DNA from: Anaerolineae bacterium
GTDB lineage: Bacteria; Chloroflexota; Anaerolineae; B4-G1
Assembly: GCA_030612585.1 (NCBI GenBank)
Contig: JAUWNP010000019.1
Coordinates: forward strand, 1-40,198
Length of the DNA stretch: 40,198 nt
Reading direction: 5' to 3'
This document shows, piece after piece, positions 25,654 through 34,930 of the stretch. Both the position numbers and the translations under genes were made by a program. The stretch's first letter is position 1; the number at the start of each line of letters is the position of its first letter. The notes below the pieces were generated by a model. That model was given only the letters and a program-made list of their open reading frames with translations, ran no database searches and was not told where the DNA came from.

Positions 25654-27756
25654 TTACCAGCCTCCGCCATACACAATGGCATCCATCCGCTGCTGATCTA
25701 CCTCCGCATAATGATGAAATTCCATCGTAAACGTGCCCCGCCCTTGCGTCAGGCTGCGCAGGCCGGTTGCATACCCGAACATTTTCGCCAGTGGAACGAA
25801 AGCGCGCATAGCCTGCACCCCATCTGCCCGAGACACCACTTCCCTGATCTCGGCTCCCCGAGCGTTCAGGCCTCCCATCACTTCGCCAGTGTGCGCCTCC
25901 GGCACAACCGCCTCTAGGTCCATCACCGGCTCCAACAAGACAGGACCGGCCTTCTCTACCCCCTGGTTGAAGGCCATCGAACCGGCCACCTTGAAGGCCA
26001 TCTCCGAGGATGTTTTCACATCCCACTCCGCGTCGAGCAACCTGACCTTCACATCCACCAATGGATAGCCGGCCAATACGCCGCTCTCCATCGCCTCGCG
26101 GCAGCCCCGCTCGACCGCCCCGACGAACTCCTGAGGCAAGGCCTGGCCCCGCATGACATTCTCAAATAGGAACCCACCTTCCTTTACCTCTCCCCATCCA
26201 GAGGGGGGTAGTGGCTCCACCTCCAGCCACACGTGGCCAAAGTGAGTTCGACCCCCGGTCTGCCGCTCGAACAATCCCTCACCCTCGGCCAACTGCGTGA
26301 CCGTCTCGCGGTAACTGACCCGCGGGCGGCTCACCCGTCCGCTCACACCGAACTCTCGCATCAATCGGTCGGTCAGAATCTCCAGGTGCAACTCCCCCAT
26401 TCCCGAGATCAGCGTCTGCCCAGTATTCTCGTCAACCCGTACCACGAAGGTGGGGTCTTCCTCAGCCAGCCTCCGCAATCCTTCGGCCAACCGATCCTGG
26501 TCAGCAGCCGTCCTTGGTTCAATAGCCACCGCGATGACTGGCTCCGGGAAAGAGATCGCCTCCAGAATAATTGGCCCGCTGGGCGCACACAACGTCTCTC
26601 CGGTGAAGGTGTTCTTCAGCCCCAGCGTCGCACCGATGTCTCCCGCGCCCAATTCCCGGATTTCCTCCCGGTGATCGGCGAACATACGGAGCAACTTGCC
26701 AATGCGTTCCCTGCACTGCTTGGTGGAGTTGATGATTCTCGACCCCACCTTCACCTTGCCGGAATAGACCCGGAAATAGGCCAACCGGCCCACGTAGGGA
26801 TCACTTGCGATTTTAAAGACCAATGCCGCCAGCGGTGCGTTGGGATCCGCAGGACGGGTTTCCACTTTCTGAGTATAGGGATTGAGCCCTTCTACTGGCG
26901 GAACGTCCAGCGGTGACGGCAAATAATCCACCACTGCATCAAGCAGAGGCTGAATGCCCTTGTTGCGCAACGCTGAGCCACACAAGACCGGATTCAATTG
27001 CCCGGACACGGTCGCCCGCCGCAGTGCCTGACGTAATCGAGCGGCCGATATCTCCTGCCCTTCCAAATAGAGCGTCGTCAACTCGTCGTCAGTTTCGACG
27101 ATCTGCTCTATGGCCCGTTCCCGCGCCTCAAGCACCACGTCTTCTGATTCAGACGGTATCTCCACGACCTCAGGCAACGCCCCCAGCCCATCCGTCCAGA
27201 CGGTGGCCCGCAGTTCCAAAAGATCCACTTCCCCTCGGAAATCAGATTCGCTCCCGATGGGCCATTGAATGGCGACCGGATTGGCGACCAGCCGCTCGCG
27301 GATCGTCTCGACCGCGTGAGCGAAGTCAGCGCCCAACTTATCCATTTTGTTAATGAAGGCAATCAATGGCACACCGAATCTTTGTGCCTGCCGCCACACC
27401 GTCTCCGACTGTGGTTCCACTCCGGCTACCGCATCGAAGACGACGACGCCGCCGTCGAGGACACGTAGGCTACGCTGTACCTCAGCAGTGAAGTCAATGT
27501 GTCCGGGTGTATCTACAATGTTAATCTGATAGCCCCGCCAGAAGCAGGTCACTGCCGCAGCAGTGATCGTGATACCCCGCTCCCGTTCCTGAGCCATCCA
27601 GTCAGTGACCGTTGTCCCCTCATCCACATTGCCCATACGATGGGTACGACCGGTGTAGAACAGGATGCGCTCAGTCGTCGTCGTTTTACCCGCGTCAATG
27701 TGGGCGATAATGCCGATATTTCGAAACTGTTCCAGAGAGTGATCACTTTTCATCAT
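25654..27756 (-). CDS. fusA: Elongation factor G with divergent domain IV loops
   Basis: 700-residue translocation GTPase. G domain: [82 protein letters not shown]. Domain [19 protein letters not shown]. Domain [10 protein letters not shown] and [20 protein letters not shown]. Unusual: the domain IV loop that normally reads DGSYHDVDSS is [10 protein letters not shown], so the translocation-critical His (583 in E. coli numbering) is replaced. The second tip region, normally SRRGRIEGMEARG, reads [15 protein letters not shown]. The start MMK at 27756 has no Shine-Dalgarno sequence and sits directly behind a hairpin filling the rpsG-fusA gap. Confidence 0.95.
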   Translation of the reverse strand: MMKSDHSLEQFRNIGIIAHIDAGKTTTTERILFYTGRTHRMGNVDEGTTVTDWMAQERERGITITAAAVTCFWRGYQINIVDTPGHIDFTAEVQRSLRVLDGGVVVFDAVAGVEPQSETVWRQAQRFGVPLIAFINKMDKLGADFAHAVETIRERLVANPVAIQWPIGSESDFRGEVDLLELRATVWTDGLGALPEVVEIPSESEDVVLEARERAIEQIVETDDELTTLYLEGQEISAARLRQALRRATVSGQLNPVLCGSALRNKGIQPLLDAVVDYLPSPLDVPPVEGLNPYTQKVETRPADPNAPLAALVFKIASDPYVGRLAYFRVYSGKVKVGSRIINSTKQCRERIGKLLRMFADHREEIRELGAGDIGATLGLKNTFTGETLCAPSGPIILEAISFPEPVIAVAIEPRTAADQDRLAEGLRRLAEEDPTFVVRVDENTGQTLISGMGELHLEILTDRLMREFGVSGRVSRPRVSYRETVTQLAEGEGLFERQTGGRTHFGHVWLEVEPLPPSGWGEVKEGGFLFENVMRGQALPQEFVGAVERGCREAMESGVLAGYPLVDVKVRLLDAEWDVKTSSEMAFKVAGSMAFNQGVEKAGPVLLEPVMDLEAVVPEAHTGEVMGGLNARGAEIREVVSRADGVQAMRAFVPLAKMFGYATGLRSLTQGRGTFTMEFHHYAEVDQQRMDAIVYGGGW

Positions 27757-27757
27757 T

Positions 27758-27798
27758 CGTAAAACGTAATACGCAAGGCCACGTTTTACGCATTACGT
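27758..27798 (-). repeat. Interleaved inverted repeats between rpsG and fusA
   Basis: Repeat A: CGTAAAACG/CGTTTTACG, a perfect 9-bp stem between 27782-27790 and 27758-27766, ending one base before the fusA ATG. Repeat B: ACGTAATGCG/CGTATTACGT, 10 bp with one G-U pair, between 27789-27798 and 27764-27773. The arms interleave, so the two stems are mutually exclusive or form a pseudoknot. They fill nearly all of the 46-base gap, and no ribosome-binding site is left. Confidence 0.7.
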
Positions 27799-27802
27799 AG
27801 TC

Positions 27803-28273
27803 CTACCACCGATAGTGGGCAAAGGCACGGTTAGCCTCAGCCATCTTGTAGGTATCTTCCCTCTTCTTGACCGCTGCCCCGGTACCACGCGCCGCGTCCA
27901 TCAACTCGTTAGCCAGTTTCCCGGCCATGGATTTACCAGAGCGGTTACGCGTAGCGGCCAGCAGCCAGCGCATTGCCAGACTGGCTTGGCGAGATGGCGA
28001 TACCTCCACAGGGATTTGATACGTCGAGCCACCCACGCGACGTGGCTTGACCTCTAGCACCGGCGAGACATTCCTCATCGCCTCTTCCAGAACTTCCAAC
28101 GGAGGCCGCTTCATCCGATCCTGCACGATGTCCAACGCATCGTACATCACCCGCGTCGCTGTGCTCTTCTTCCCTTTCTTCATAATGCTATTGATGAACT
28201 GAGCCACCATCACACTGTTGTAGCGGACATCGGGCTTAACCCTTCGCTTTGGCGGACGATACCGTCGGGGCAT
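27803..28273 (-). CDS. rpsG: Ribosomal protein S7 (uS7)
   Basis: 156-residue protein that nucleates the small-subunit head. Landmarks: MPRRYRPPKRRVKPDVRYNS, VMVAQFINSIMKKGKKSTAT, RVMYDALDIVQDRMKRPPLE, VLEEAMRNVSPVLEVKPRRV, GGSTYQIPVEVSPSRQASLA, and MAEANRAFAHYRW at the C-terminus. It starts 12 bases after rpsL, leaving little room for the S7-binding intercistronic fold known in E. coli. Confidence 0.98.
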   Translation of the reverse strand: MPRRYRPPKRRVKPDVRYNSVMVAQFINSIMKKGKKSTATRVMYDALDIVQDRMKRPPLEVLEEAMRNVSPVLEVKPRRVGGSTYQIPVEVSPSRQASLAMRWLLAATRNRSGKSMAGKLANELMDAARGTGAAVKKREDTYKMAEANRAFAHYRW

Positions 28274-28285
28274 AATTAACCTACC

Positions 28286-28711
28286 TTAGCCTCTATCTTT
28301 GGAGCGCTTGGCCCCGTACTTGGAACGTTGTTGCTCACGACCTACCACGCCTGTTGCATCAAAGGCACCACGAACGATGTGGTAGCGCACGCCAGGCAGG
28401 TCTTTGACGCGCCCCCCTCGCACCAACACGACCGAGTGCTCTTGCAACATGTGCCCCTCACCTGGTATGTAGGCAGTCACTTCGATACCATTGGTCAGCC
28501 GCACACGAGCAATCTTCCGCAGTGCAGAGTTAGGTTTCTTAGGTGTCATCGTCCGCACCTGCGTACACACACCACGTTTCTGTGGTGCCCCTTTGGAACG
28601 ACGGGTACGTCGCTGCTTGAAAGAGTTAAAAGTGTACAGCAACGCCGGCGACTTAGCCTTGCACAACTTGGGCTTTCTCCCTTTGCGAATCAACTGATTG
28701 ATAGTGGGCAC
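28286..28711 (-). CDS. rpsL: Ribosomal protein S12 (uS12)
   Basis: 141-residue decoding-centre protein. Landmarks: [100 protein letters not shown]. The streptomycin-sensitive lysines of TPKKPNS and RVKDLPG are unchanged. The internal stretch [20 protein letters not shown] matches the longer loop seen in Bacillus-type S12. I chose the GTG at 28711 (VPTINQL), with AGGTGG upstream; the longer frame to 28774 runs through the leader hairpin. Confidence 0.97.
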   Translation of the reverse strand: MPTINQLIRKGRKPKLCKAKSPALLYTFNSFKQRRTRRSKGAPQKRGVCTQVRTMTPKKPNSALRKIARVRLTNGIEVTAYIPGEGHMLQEHSVVLVRGGRVKDLPGVRYHIVRGAFDATGVVGREQQRSKYGAKRSKDRG

Positions 28712-28736
28712 ATCCACCTCCCCACGAACCCAGCGA

Positions 28737-28768
28737 AGAAGGCCACCCACCCATACCGATGGCCTCCT
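28737..28768 (-). promoter_or_regulatory. Leader hairpin upstream of rpsL
   Basis: In RNA sense, AGGAGGCCA pairs with TGGCCTTCT (9 bp with one G-U), loop of 14 bases, ending 25 bases before the rpsL start. No T-run follows, so it is not a standard terminator. It might control translation or transcription of the str operon; the partner is unknown. Confidence 0.35.
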
Positions 28769-28845
28769 ACACAACCCTCAATAATCATCTCTGCTTGTCA
28801 ACCGGGAAGCAGGGGCTTTGGCTGCTCCCATTTCAATGAGCGCAT

Positions 28846-28873
28846 ATTCTACCACGAAATTGGCAGAAGTCAA
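28846..28873 (-). promoter_or_regulatory. Predicted main promoter of the str/S10/spc/alpha cluster
   Basis: Minus-strand TTGACT (28868-28873), a 16-base spacer ending in TCGTGG, and TAGAAT (28846-28851). Transcription from about 28839 would give a leader of some 130 bases before rpsL. It is the only convincing promoter found ahead of the long cluster. Confidence 0.7.
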
Positions 28874-28883
28874 ACCACAACCG

Positions 28884-28900
28884 GAAATGCCACCTGGCAT
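28884..28900 (-). terminator. Weak candidate terminator after rpoB
   Basis: ATGCC/GGCAT stem (28896-28900 with 28887-28891), loop AGGT, followed by TTT on the minus strand. It lies 85 bases after the rpoB stop and just ahead of the str promoter. The stem is only 5 bp, so termination may be inefficient or lie elsewhere. Confidence 0.3.
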
Positions 28901-28984
28901 AATTACAGATGACTTCCACCCGATTCTGCTTTTCAGGTCGTGATTCGTAAACATGATGCACAGATTTCCAGTACGCCTGGTGTA

Positions 28985-31900
28985 CTAACGTCCTCGCCCT
29001 TTTAGACTCAGGAGTCCCATACCTAATCTGGGAACCTTATTCTTCTCCTCATCCTTGCCGAAGTGTACCACCCCACCCTCCTGAGTGATCGCTTCCACCG
29101 CCAACCCCAGGCTTTGCAGTTCCTTCACCAACACCTTGAACGAAGCCGGAACTCCTGCCTCCTGGACAGGTTCCCCTTTGACGATGGCCTCGTAGGTCTT
29201 GACGCGCCCTTGCACATCGTCCGACTTGATGGTGAGCATCTCTTGGAGCACATGGGCGGCACCATAAGCCTCCAACGCCCACACCTCCATCTCACCGAAA
29301 CGCTGACCGCCAAACTGGGCCTTGCCGCCCAGTGGTTGTTGCGTCACCAGGCTATAGGGCCCCGTAGAGCGTGCATGCACCTTATCCTCAACCAGGTGAG
29401 CCAGTTTCATCATGTAGATCACGCCCACCGTCACCGGCCGGTCAAATGGCTCACCCGTCTTGCCATCGTAGAGGACCATCTTACCCAAAGTCGGCAGCGG
29501 ATCGGAGGTATCCACGCTCACCTGCGTGGCAAGCGCTTCCACGGCCCCGTCATCCAGATCGGCCATTTCTCGACCACGGTCTTCCAACCAAATGCGCAGG
29601 CAGGCTATTATCACCCGCCGATCCGCCACAGTCCGCTGGGCTAAGGTGCGCGTGTCATCCTCAAAGGAGAGCATTTCGTCTGGCTCATACCCTCTCTCTC
29701 GCAGCCATTCGCGCAGCACCGCTCGCCGGGCATAGATGCGCTCCAAGGTCAATCGGTCCGTGTCGTAACCACGCTCCGCCAACCAGGCCACAATATACAG
29801 CAGCCGCGCCTCATCGTCGTCCCTCAACGTATCCAAAGGATAGTCCTGTGCTTTCAGCCAGGCCCACGCGCGCTCGGTAATCTCATCCCAGGCACGATCA
29901 ATGAGCCAGGCTCGCGTCAGTTCTGCCTCAACCTGGGATTCGTCCGCACCGTCGAAAACTGGCGTGATGGCACGGAAACCCAGCCGAGAAGCAGCCCATC
30001 CCAGATGTGTTTCCAGGATCTGGCCGATGTTCATTCGCCCTGGGACACCCAACGGATTCAATATCAAGTCAATCGGGGTGCCGTCAGCCAGAAAAGGCAT
30101 ATCCTCAAGAGGCACGATCTGGGAAACGACACCCTTGTTACCGTGCCGGCCCGCCATCTTGTCACCCTCGGTGATCTTCCGCTCCTGAGCCACACCGACG
30201 CGCACCATCGTTTCTACACCAGCCTTGAGGTCTCGATGCTCCTCGCGGTCAAAGACCTTGACATCCACTACCTTGCCACGTTCTCCGTGGGGCAGGCGCA
30301 GGCTGGAATCTTTCACCTCGCGGGCTTTCTCGCCGAAGATGGCTCGCAGCAGTTTCTCCTCGGGGCTCAGGTCCTTCTCGCCTTTGGGCGTGATCTTGCC
30401 CACCAGAATGTCCAGAGGCCCCACCTCCGCACCGACGCGGATGACACCACCCTCGTCCAAGTCCTTTAACGCTTCATCGCCCACGTTGGGGATGTCGCGA
30501 GTGATCTCCTCCGGGCCGAGTTTAGTGTCGCGAGCCTGAACCTCGTGCTTCTCAATGTGGATGGAGGTAAACCTGTCCTCGCGTACCATCCGTTCGCTGA
30601 TGAGAATAGCATCCTCGAAGTTCCCACCCTCCCAGGACATGAAGGCACACACTACATTGTGCCCCAACGCCAGTTCGCCATCGTCGGTCGAAGAACTGTC
30701 CGCAAGCACCTGGCCTTTGCACACTCGCTGTCCCTTGTAGATAACAGGCCGTTGATCAATACAGGTACTCTGATTTGAACGCTTGTACTTGCGGAGAGGG
30801 TAGGTACGTAATCCATCGGCGTGACGAACCACGATTTTATCGCCCATGACGCCGACGACCTCCCCATCATCTTCCGCCAATACAACATGCCCTGAGTCAA
30901 GGGCTGCCCGCCATTCCACCCCGGTGGCTACTATGGGCGCTTCGGGCTGAATAAGCGGCACCGCTTGACGCTGCATGTTGGAACCCATCAGCGCACGGTT
31001 GGCATCATCGTGCTCAAGAAAGGGGATCAGCGATGCCGAAATACCCACAATCTGGCTGGGTGCGACATCAATGTAATCGATCTTTTCCGGTGCGGCGAAC
31101 AAAAAACTATCAGCGTGGCGAGCTGAAACACGTGGTTGCACAAAATGCCCTCGCTCGTCCAACTCGGCACTGGCCTGCGCAACCGTGCTGAGGTCTTCCT
31201 TATCGGCCGAGAGATACACACTCTCACCACTCACCACCGTCACGATGGAAACTTCATCCCTGAGGCCCAGCGTAGCGATCCGCCCGGCCAGATCGGGCGT
31301 CACCTCCGTCCCTGCCTCGGCTACTACCTCGCCGCTCTCAGGGTGCACCACGTCCTCCTTCAACGTCTGACCGGTAAGCGCCTCGACGGTGGGCTCTACG
31401 GCGCGAGTCACCTTACGATAAGGCGTCTCGACAAAGCCCAGCGAATTGACACGGGCGTAGGTTGCCAGACGGCCGATCAACCCGATATTGGGTCCCTCTG
31501 GGGTCTCGATAGGGCAGATACGCCCATAGTGGCTGTAATGCACATCGCGCACGTCGAAACCGGCTCGCTCGCGCCGCAGCCCACCCGGTCCCAGCGCCGA
31601 AAGAGTGCGCTTGTGGGTCAGTTCTGCCAGTGGGTTGGTCTGTTCCATAAACTGCGAGAGCTGGCTAGAGCCAAAGAACTCGCGGACGGCCGCTACGACC
31701 GGACGAATGTTAATCAAGCTAACCGGGGTCAGCGACTCGGACTCACGGATGGACATACGCTCCACCACCACCCGTTCCATACGACGCAGACCGATCCGCA
31801 ACTTATTTTGAACTAACTCACCGACCGTCTTGACGCGACGATTGCCTAAATGATCAATATCGTCGGCATCAACGATGCCATTGTTAATGCGAATCATACG

Positions 31901-32887
31901 CTCTACCAGGGCCACCAAGTCCCGCTTGGTGATGGTACGATGTTCGAGGCTTATATTGAGGCCAAGCCGCTGGTTCAGTTTGTAACGGCCCACCCGCTGC
32001 AGATCGTAGCGCCGGGGATCGAAAATCTGCTGCTCCAGATACTCACGTGCATTCTCCAACGTGGGCGGGTCGCCAGGGCGCATACGGCGGTAGAACTCCA
32101 ACAGCGCCTCCTCAGCCAACGTACGCCCATCTTTTAGCACCCAGTCTGGCTCTTGACGGATAGTAGTGGGAATGTACTGATGCTGAGGATTACTGTCAGC
32201 GTCCTGGAAAAGCGCCAGTAACTCCTCGTCACTCCCACTGCCCAGGATATCGCTCCCCGTTCGATCATCCACTGCCGCTAAAGCCCGCAATAGGATGGTG
32301 ACAGGCAAAGTGCGCTTGCGGTTGAACTTGAGAGTGAGATAATCAGACTTGCGGGTCTCGAAGTCCATCCAGGCTCCGCGATCAGGAATGAGTTTGGCTC
32401 TACCAAGCCGCCGACCGGTAACCCGGTCCTCCTCGACGTCGAAGTAGACGCCGGGAGAGCGTATCAATTGGCTGACGACAACTCGCTCGGTACCATTGAT
32501 GATAAAAGTGCCATTCTCAGTCATCAGTGGGAAGTCTCCGAGGAAGATCTCCGATTCGACAATCTCACCCGTTTCGCGATTGTCGAGCACCACCTGAACG
32601 TGCAGAGGAACTGCATACGTGATATCTCGTTCGAGGCACTCCTCCTCTGAATACTTGGGCTCACCAAAATGATAACCAGTCTCGAACCGAGACTCCCTGG
32701 CCTTGGAACCAGGGAAGTACAGCTTGAGATTACCGTTGAAGCTTTCGATGGGTGAGATTTCGTCGAAGAGTTGAACCAGGCCCTCCTCCTGCAACCAACG
32801 GAATGACTTGAGTTGAACCTCGATCAAACCTGGCAATTGCTCCACGCTAGTGGTGTGGGCATAAGACCTGTTCTCCAGATAAGTCAT
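28985..32887 (-). CDS. rpoB: DNA-directed RNA polymerase subunit beta, with large lineage-specific insertion
   Basis: About 1300-residue catalytic subunit. Landmarks: [20 protein letters not shown] near the N-terminus, [20 protein letters not shown], the rifampicin region [19 protein letters not shown] then [79 protein letters not shown], and [20 protein letters not shown]. Unusual: about 135 extra helical residues between VFDGA and [15 protein letters not shown] (29504-29914). Residues equal to E. coli D516 and R529 are Glu and Thr. The ATG at 32887 (MTYLENRS) is preferred; an in-frame start at 32923 would add 12 residues. rpoC is not downstream as usual. Confidence 0.97.
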   Translation of the reverse strand: MTYLENRSYAHTTSVEQLPGLIEVQLKSFRWLQEEGLVQLFDEISPIESFNGNLKLYFPGSKARESRFETGYHFGEPKYSEEECLERDITYAVPLHVQVVLDNRETGEIVESEIFLGDFPLMTENGTFIINGTERVVVSQLIRSPGVYFDVEEDRVTGRRLGRAKLIPDRGAWMDFETRKSDYLTLKFNRKRTLPVTILLRALAAVDDRTGSDILGSGSDEELLALFQDADSNPQHQYIPTTIRQEPDWVLKDGRTLAEEALLEFYRRMRPGDPPTLENAREYLEQQIFDPRRYDLQRVGRYKLNQRLGLNISLEHRTITKRDLVALVERMIRINNGIVDADDIDHLGNRRVKTVGELVQNKLRIGLRRMERVVVERMSIRESESLTPVSLINIRPVVAAVREFFGSSQLSQFMEQTNPLAELTHKRTLSALGPGGLRRERAGFDVRDVHYSHYGRICPIETPEGPNIGLIGRLATYARVNSLGFVETPYRKVTRAVEPTVEALTGQTLKEDVVHPESGEVVAEAGTEVTPDLAGRIATLGLRDEVSIVTVVSGESVYLSADKEDLSTVAQASAELDERGHFVQPRVSARHADSFLFAAPEKIDYIDVAPSQIVGISASLIPFLEHDDANRALMGSNMQRQAVPLIQPEAPIVATGVEWRAALDSGHVVLAEDDGEVVGVMGDKIVVRHADGLRTYPLRKYKRSNQSTCIDQRPVIYKGQRVCKGQVLADSSSTDDGELALGHNVVCAFMSWEGGNFEDAILISERMVREDRFTSIHIEKHEVQARDTKLGPEEITRDIPNVGDEALKDLDEGGVIRVGAEVGPLDILVGKITPKGEKDLSPEEKLLRAIFGEKAREVKDSSLRLPHGERGKVVDVKVFDREEHRDLKAGVETMVRVGVAQERKITEGDKMAGRHGNKGVVSQIVPLEDMPFLADGTPIDLILNPLGVPGRMNIGQILETHLGWAASRLGFRAITPVFDGADESQVEAELTRAWLIDRAWDEITERAWAWLKAQDYPLDTLRDDDEARLLYIVAWLAERGYDTDRLTLERIYARRAVLREWLRERGYEPDEMLSFEDDTRTLAQRTVADRRVIIACLRIWLEDRGREMADLDDGAVEALATQVSVDTSDPLPTLGKMVLYDGKTGEPFDRPVTVGVIYMMKLAHLVEDKVHARSTGPYSLVTQQPLGGKAQFGGQRFGEMEVWALEAYGAAHVLQEMLTIKSDDVQGRVKTYEAIVKGEPVQEAGVPASFKVLVKELQSLGLAVEAITQEGGVVHFGKDEEKNKVPRLGMGLLSLKGRGR

Positions 32888-32957
32888 AACTATATTCCCC
32901 TCTTCTCCTACATCGCTGCACAAATACTTATGTCACGATCAAAATTGAGGAACTCAT

Positions 32958-32985
32958 ATTATAGCATGGAAGACCGGTTTGTCAA
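32958..32985 (-). promoter_or_regulatory. Consensus promoter of rpoB
   Basis: Minus-strand TTGACA (32980-32985), 16-base spacer and TATAAT (32958-32963), preceded by TG one base away (extended -10). All twelve core bases match the sigma70 consensus. The -10 overlaps the TAA stop codon of the acetyltransferase gene (32959-32961). Confidence 0.85.
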
Positions 32986-33987
32986 AAAATGCACCTGATC
33001 TGGTCTAATATCCAGGCGCATCTGTACCAACAGGCGCAGTCTCTGGAAACCGGCTGCCTCCAATGCCGCAATCAGCGGTTCCGTAGGGCTCGGCAACACG
33101 GTTTCGACCATCTTCTTGGAAGCGCCACGCAGACTGGTCACGCCCTGCTGCACCAGCACGGCTTCAAAACAACCGCCATGCTCAGGCGCCACCAGCACCT
33201 CCAGCCGGTCAGGGCAGCGTCCACGCTCATGCAGCGCCCGCACTGCGCCCCGTACAGCGCCGCCTTCCTCAGCCACCCACCAGACCTCGCGCCGCCCTCT
33301 TAGCCAGCAATCCAGGGTGCGCTCCCAGCCCAGTTGATAGTCTGCCCTTGGCAATCTCAGCAATGGGCGATGAGTTTCAGGGACAATAGCGCGCACCAGT
33401 TCAATCAGCGCCTCACTATCGTGGCTATGCCCCCGACGCAATGAGGGATGCGGCGTCGGATTCCCGGCCCACAGCAGACCCGCCGGGCGCAGCATATGCA
33501 ACGTCCTGCCGACATCTTGAAAGCCCAGGTGCTCGTAGAGTCGACGGGCCTGCTGGTTATCGGCCTGTACCTCCAACCCTGCCCAGCGTCCACCCCGCGC
33601 AGGGATTTCCTCCAGCACCGCCTCCATCAGCGCACGGGCAATACCGCGCCCTTGCCAGTCGGGGTGCACAGCTACATTCCCAATAAGAAAACCACCCCAC
33701 CCCAGAGCGCGCCGCAGTGAGGCATTACCCACCACGCGCCCTTCTTCGGTCCACACAAAGCCCGGCGCAACAGCCGCACTGCTCCACCCCGGCCAGTACA
33801 ACCACACCAGCAACGGGCCCCAGCGAGCCCCACGACACATCCTCTCCAACACCACCTGGCCAGCGGGGTCCAACTTGCCGCCGAAGGCAGTGACAATCAA
33901 CTCAGCGACTGGCCCGAGGTCACGGTAGGGGTCAAAGGGACGCACCCCGTTTTGAGCACGCCTTCCACGTAACGCAGCGGCAACCAC
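32959..33987 (-). CDS. GNAT-family N-acetyltransferase, probably two-domain
   Basis: 342-residue protein. The N-terminal half (about 15-165) is a clear GNAT fold: a start like RPFDPYRDLGPVAELIV, acetyl-CoA motif NVAVHPDWQGRGIARALMEA near residue 105, and a C-terminal ADNQQARRLYEHLGF near 143. The C-terminal half (about 185-330) resembles a second, degenerate GNAT domain, ending in LEAAGFQRLRLLVQMRLDI. The substrate cannot be inferred. GTG start at 33987 with GGGGAG upstream. It follows pncC and a 52-residue ORF, probably in one unit; its stop overlaps the rpoB promoter. Confidence 0.88.
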   Translation of the reverse strand: MVAAALRGRRAQNGVRPFDPYRDLGPVAELIVTAFGGKLDPAGQVVLERMCRGARWGPLLVWLYWPGWSSAAVAPGFVWTEEGRVVGNASLRRALGWGGFLIGNVAVHPDWQGRGIARALMEAVLEEIPARGGRWAGLEVQADNQQARRLYEHLGFQDVGRTLHMLRPAGLLWAGNPTPHPSLRRGHSHDSEALIELVRAIVPETHRPLLRLPRADYQLGWERTLDCWLRGRREVWWVAEEGGAVRGAVRALHERGRCPDRLEVLVAPEHGGCFEAVLVQQGVTSLRGASKKMVETVLPSPTEPLIAALEAAGFQRLRLLVQMRLDIRPDQVHFLTNRSSML

Positions 33988-34016
33988 GGACTACTCCCCA
34001 GAGCCCTCAACAAATC

Positions 34017-34175
34017 TTACTTTTCGCACCCTGCGGCAGTCAATGCAAGCACCAACTCGTTGATGTAACCAGCAGGCACAAAGCCGCACCTGCGCGACCG
34101 AACATCTATGCCAAAGTCACCGAAACAAGTTTCGGCTTCCATTTCGATGACAGTTGCTTCGCCCACAACCGTCAC
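34017..34175 (-). CDS. Small hypothetical protein (52 residues)
   Basis: Short ORF starting with a GTG that overlaps the pncC stop (GTGA) and ending in TAA, 29 bases before the acetyltransferase start. The predicted protein begins MTVVGEATVIEMEAETCFGD and contains GFVPAGYINELVLALTAAG; it has three cysteines and a slightly acidic character. I do not recognise a family. The stop-start overlap and position suggest a real gene, but its short length leaves doubt. Confidence 0.45.
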   Translation of the reverse strand: MTVVGEATVIEMEAETCFGDFGIDVRSRRCGFVPAGYINELVLALTAAGCEK

Positions 34176-34666
34176 AACTGACCCTCCAGGTAACGACGCA
34201 ACAGGTCGAGTGCAGCCTCAGCCGAGCGCGCTTTGTTCTCCCAGCGGCTGCCACTCCACATGTGCCGCTCCACCCACGCACCATCTGGCGCAGCCAGCGC
34301 GACGTAGCCCAGGCCCACGGGCTTCTCTGGCGTGCCGCCATCCGGCCCCGCGATGCCAGTCACGGCCAGACCGATATCACTGCGGAGGGCACGCTGCACA
34401 CCCCGTGCCATATCCCGCGCCGTCTGCTCGCTCACCGCGCCATAATGGTACAGCGAGTCATGTCGCACGTGGAGGAGCAGTTCCTTGACGTCATAGGAAT
34501 AGGCCGTAATCGAGCCCTGATAGTAAACCGAACTGCCGGGGATATTGGTAATACGGTGACCGATGAGCCCGCCAGTGCATGATTCGGCCACTGCCAGGGT
34601 CAACCCACGCTGTGTCAGCAGTCGGCCGACGAGTACTTCAAGAGCATTTCCATCTGGTGATCCCAT
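34172..34666 (-). CDS. pncC: Nicotinamide-nucleotide amidohydrolase (PncC / CinA C-terminal domain)
   Basis: 164-residue standalone enzyme that deamidates nicotinamide mononucleotide to recycle the by-product of NAD-dependent DNA ligase. Landmarks: LTLAVAESCTGGLIGHRITN near residue 22, GSSVYYQGSITAYSYDVKE, HYGAVSEQTARDMARGVQ, and AVTGIAGPDGGTPEKPVGLG near 100, all signatures of the CinA C-terminal family. The N-terminal MoCF domain of full CinA is absent. The ATG at 34666 has AGGAG close upstream. It lies directly downstream of tRNA-Glu and may share its transcript. Confidence 0.94.
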   Translation of the reverse strand: MGSPDGNALEVLVGRLLTQRGLTLAVAESCTGGLIGHRITNIPGSSVYYQGSITAYSYDVKELLLHVRHDSLYHYGAVSEQTARDMARGVQRALRSDIGLAVTGIAGPDGGTPEKPVGLGYVALAAPDGAWVERHMWSGSRWENKARSAEAALDLLRRYLEGQL

Positions 34667-34720
34667 CTGCTCCTAACATAACAGACCCCGGCCTATCGCC
34701 AGGGCTTGAGCATTGCTCTA

Positions 34721-34795
34721 TGCCCCCAAAGGGATTCGAACCCTTGTCGCGGGCTTGAAAGGCCCGTGTCCTAGACCAGACTAGACGATGGGGGC
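34721..34795 (-). tRNA. tRNA-Glu, anticodon TTC
   Basis: Minus-strand cloverleaf: acceptor GCCCCCA/TGGGGGC, anticodon stem CGGGC/GCCCG with loop CTTTCAA (anticodon TTC), T arm AAGGG/CCCTT around TTCGAAT, and discriminator A. The D arm has the typical GTCTAG...CTAGGAC of bacterial tRNA-Glu. CCA is not encoded. A strong promoter lies just upstream. Confidence 0.97.
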
Positions 34796-34807
34796 GCTTA
34801 CTTGTTC

Positions 34808-34835
34808 ATTTTACCACAAAGATCCCTTGCGTCAA
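34808..34835 (-). promoter_or_regulatory. Predicted promoter of tRNA-Glu (and possibly pncC)
   Basis: Minus-strand TTGACG (34830-34835), 16-base spacer ending in TTGTGG, and TAAAAT (34808-34813). The start would be near 34801, just before the tRNA 5' end at 34795. Confidence 0.8.
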
Positions 34836-34900
34836 GCACCGTTGTTGAGCAACACGACGACGCGGAAGCCGCCTTTGCTGTCTCTTTGGACAGGCTCTAA

Positions 34901-34930
34901 ATGAAAAGCCGGGCCGCTAACGCCCGGTCT
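34901..34930 (-). terminator. Terminator after the globin-like gene
   Basis: Minus-strand stem CCGGGC/GCCCGG (34922-34927 with 34909-34914), loop GTTAGCG, followed by CTTTTCATTT. It lies about 57 bases after the stop codon at 34987 and closes the signalling cluster. Confidence 0.75.

Noticed and set aside
28491..28620. Streptomycin-resistance substitutions in S12
   Set aside because: The key lysines in TPKKPNS and RVKDLPG are unchanged; the extra internal loop is shared with Bacillus-type S12.
34667..34720. Possible terminator between tRNA-Glu and pncC
   Set aside because: A 7-bp GC-rich stem (CCCTGGC/GCCGGGG) is present but is not followed by a T-run, so I do not call it a terminator.
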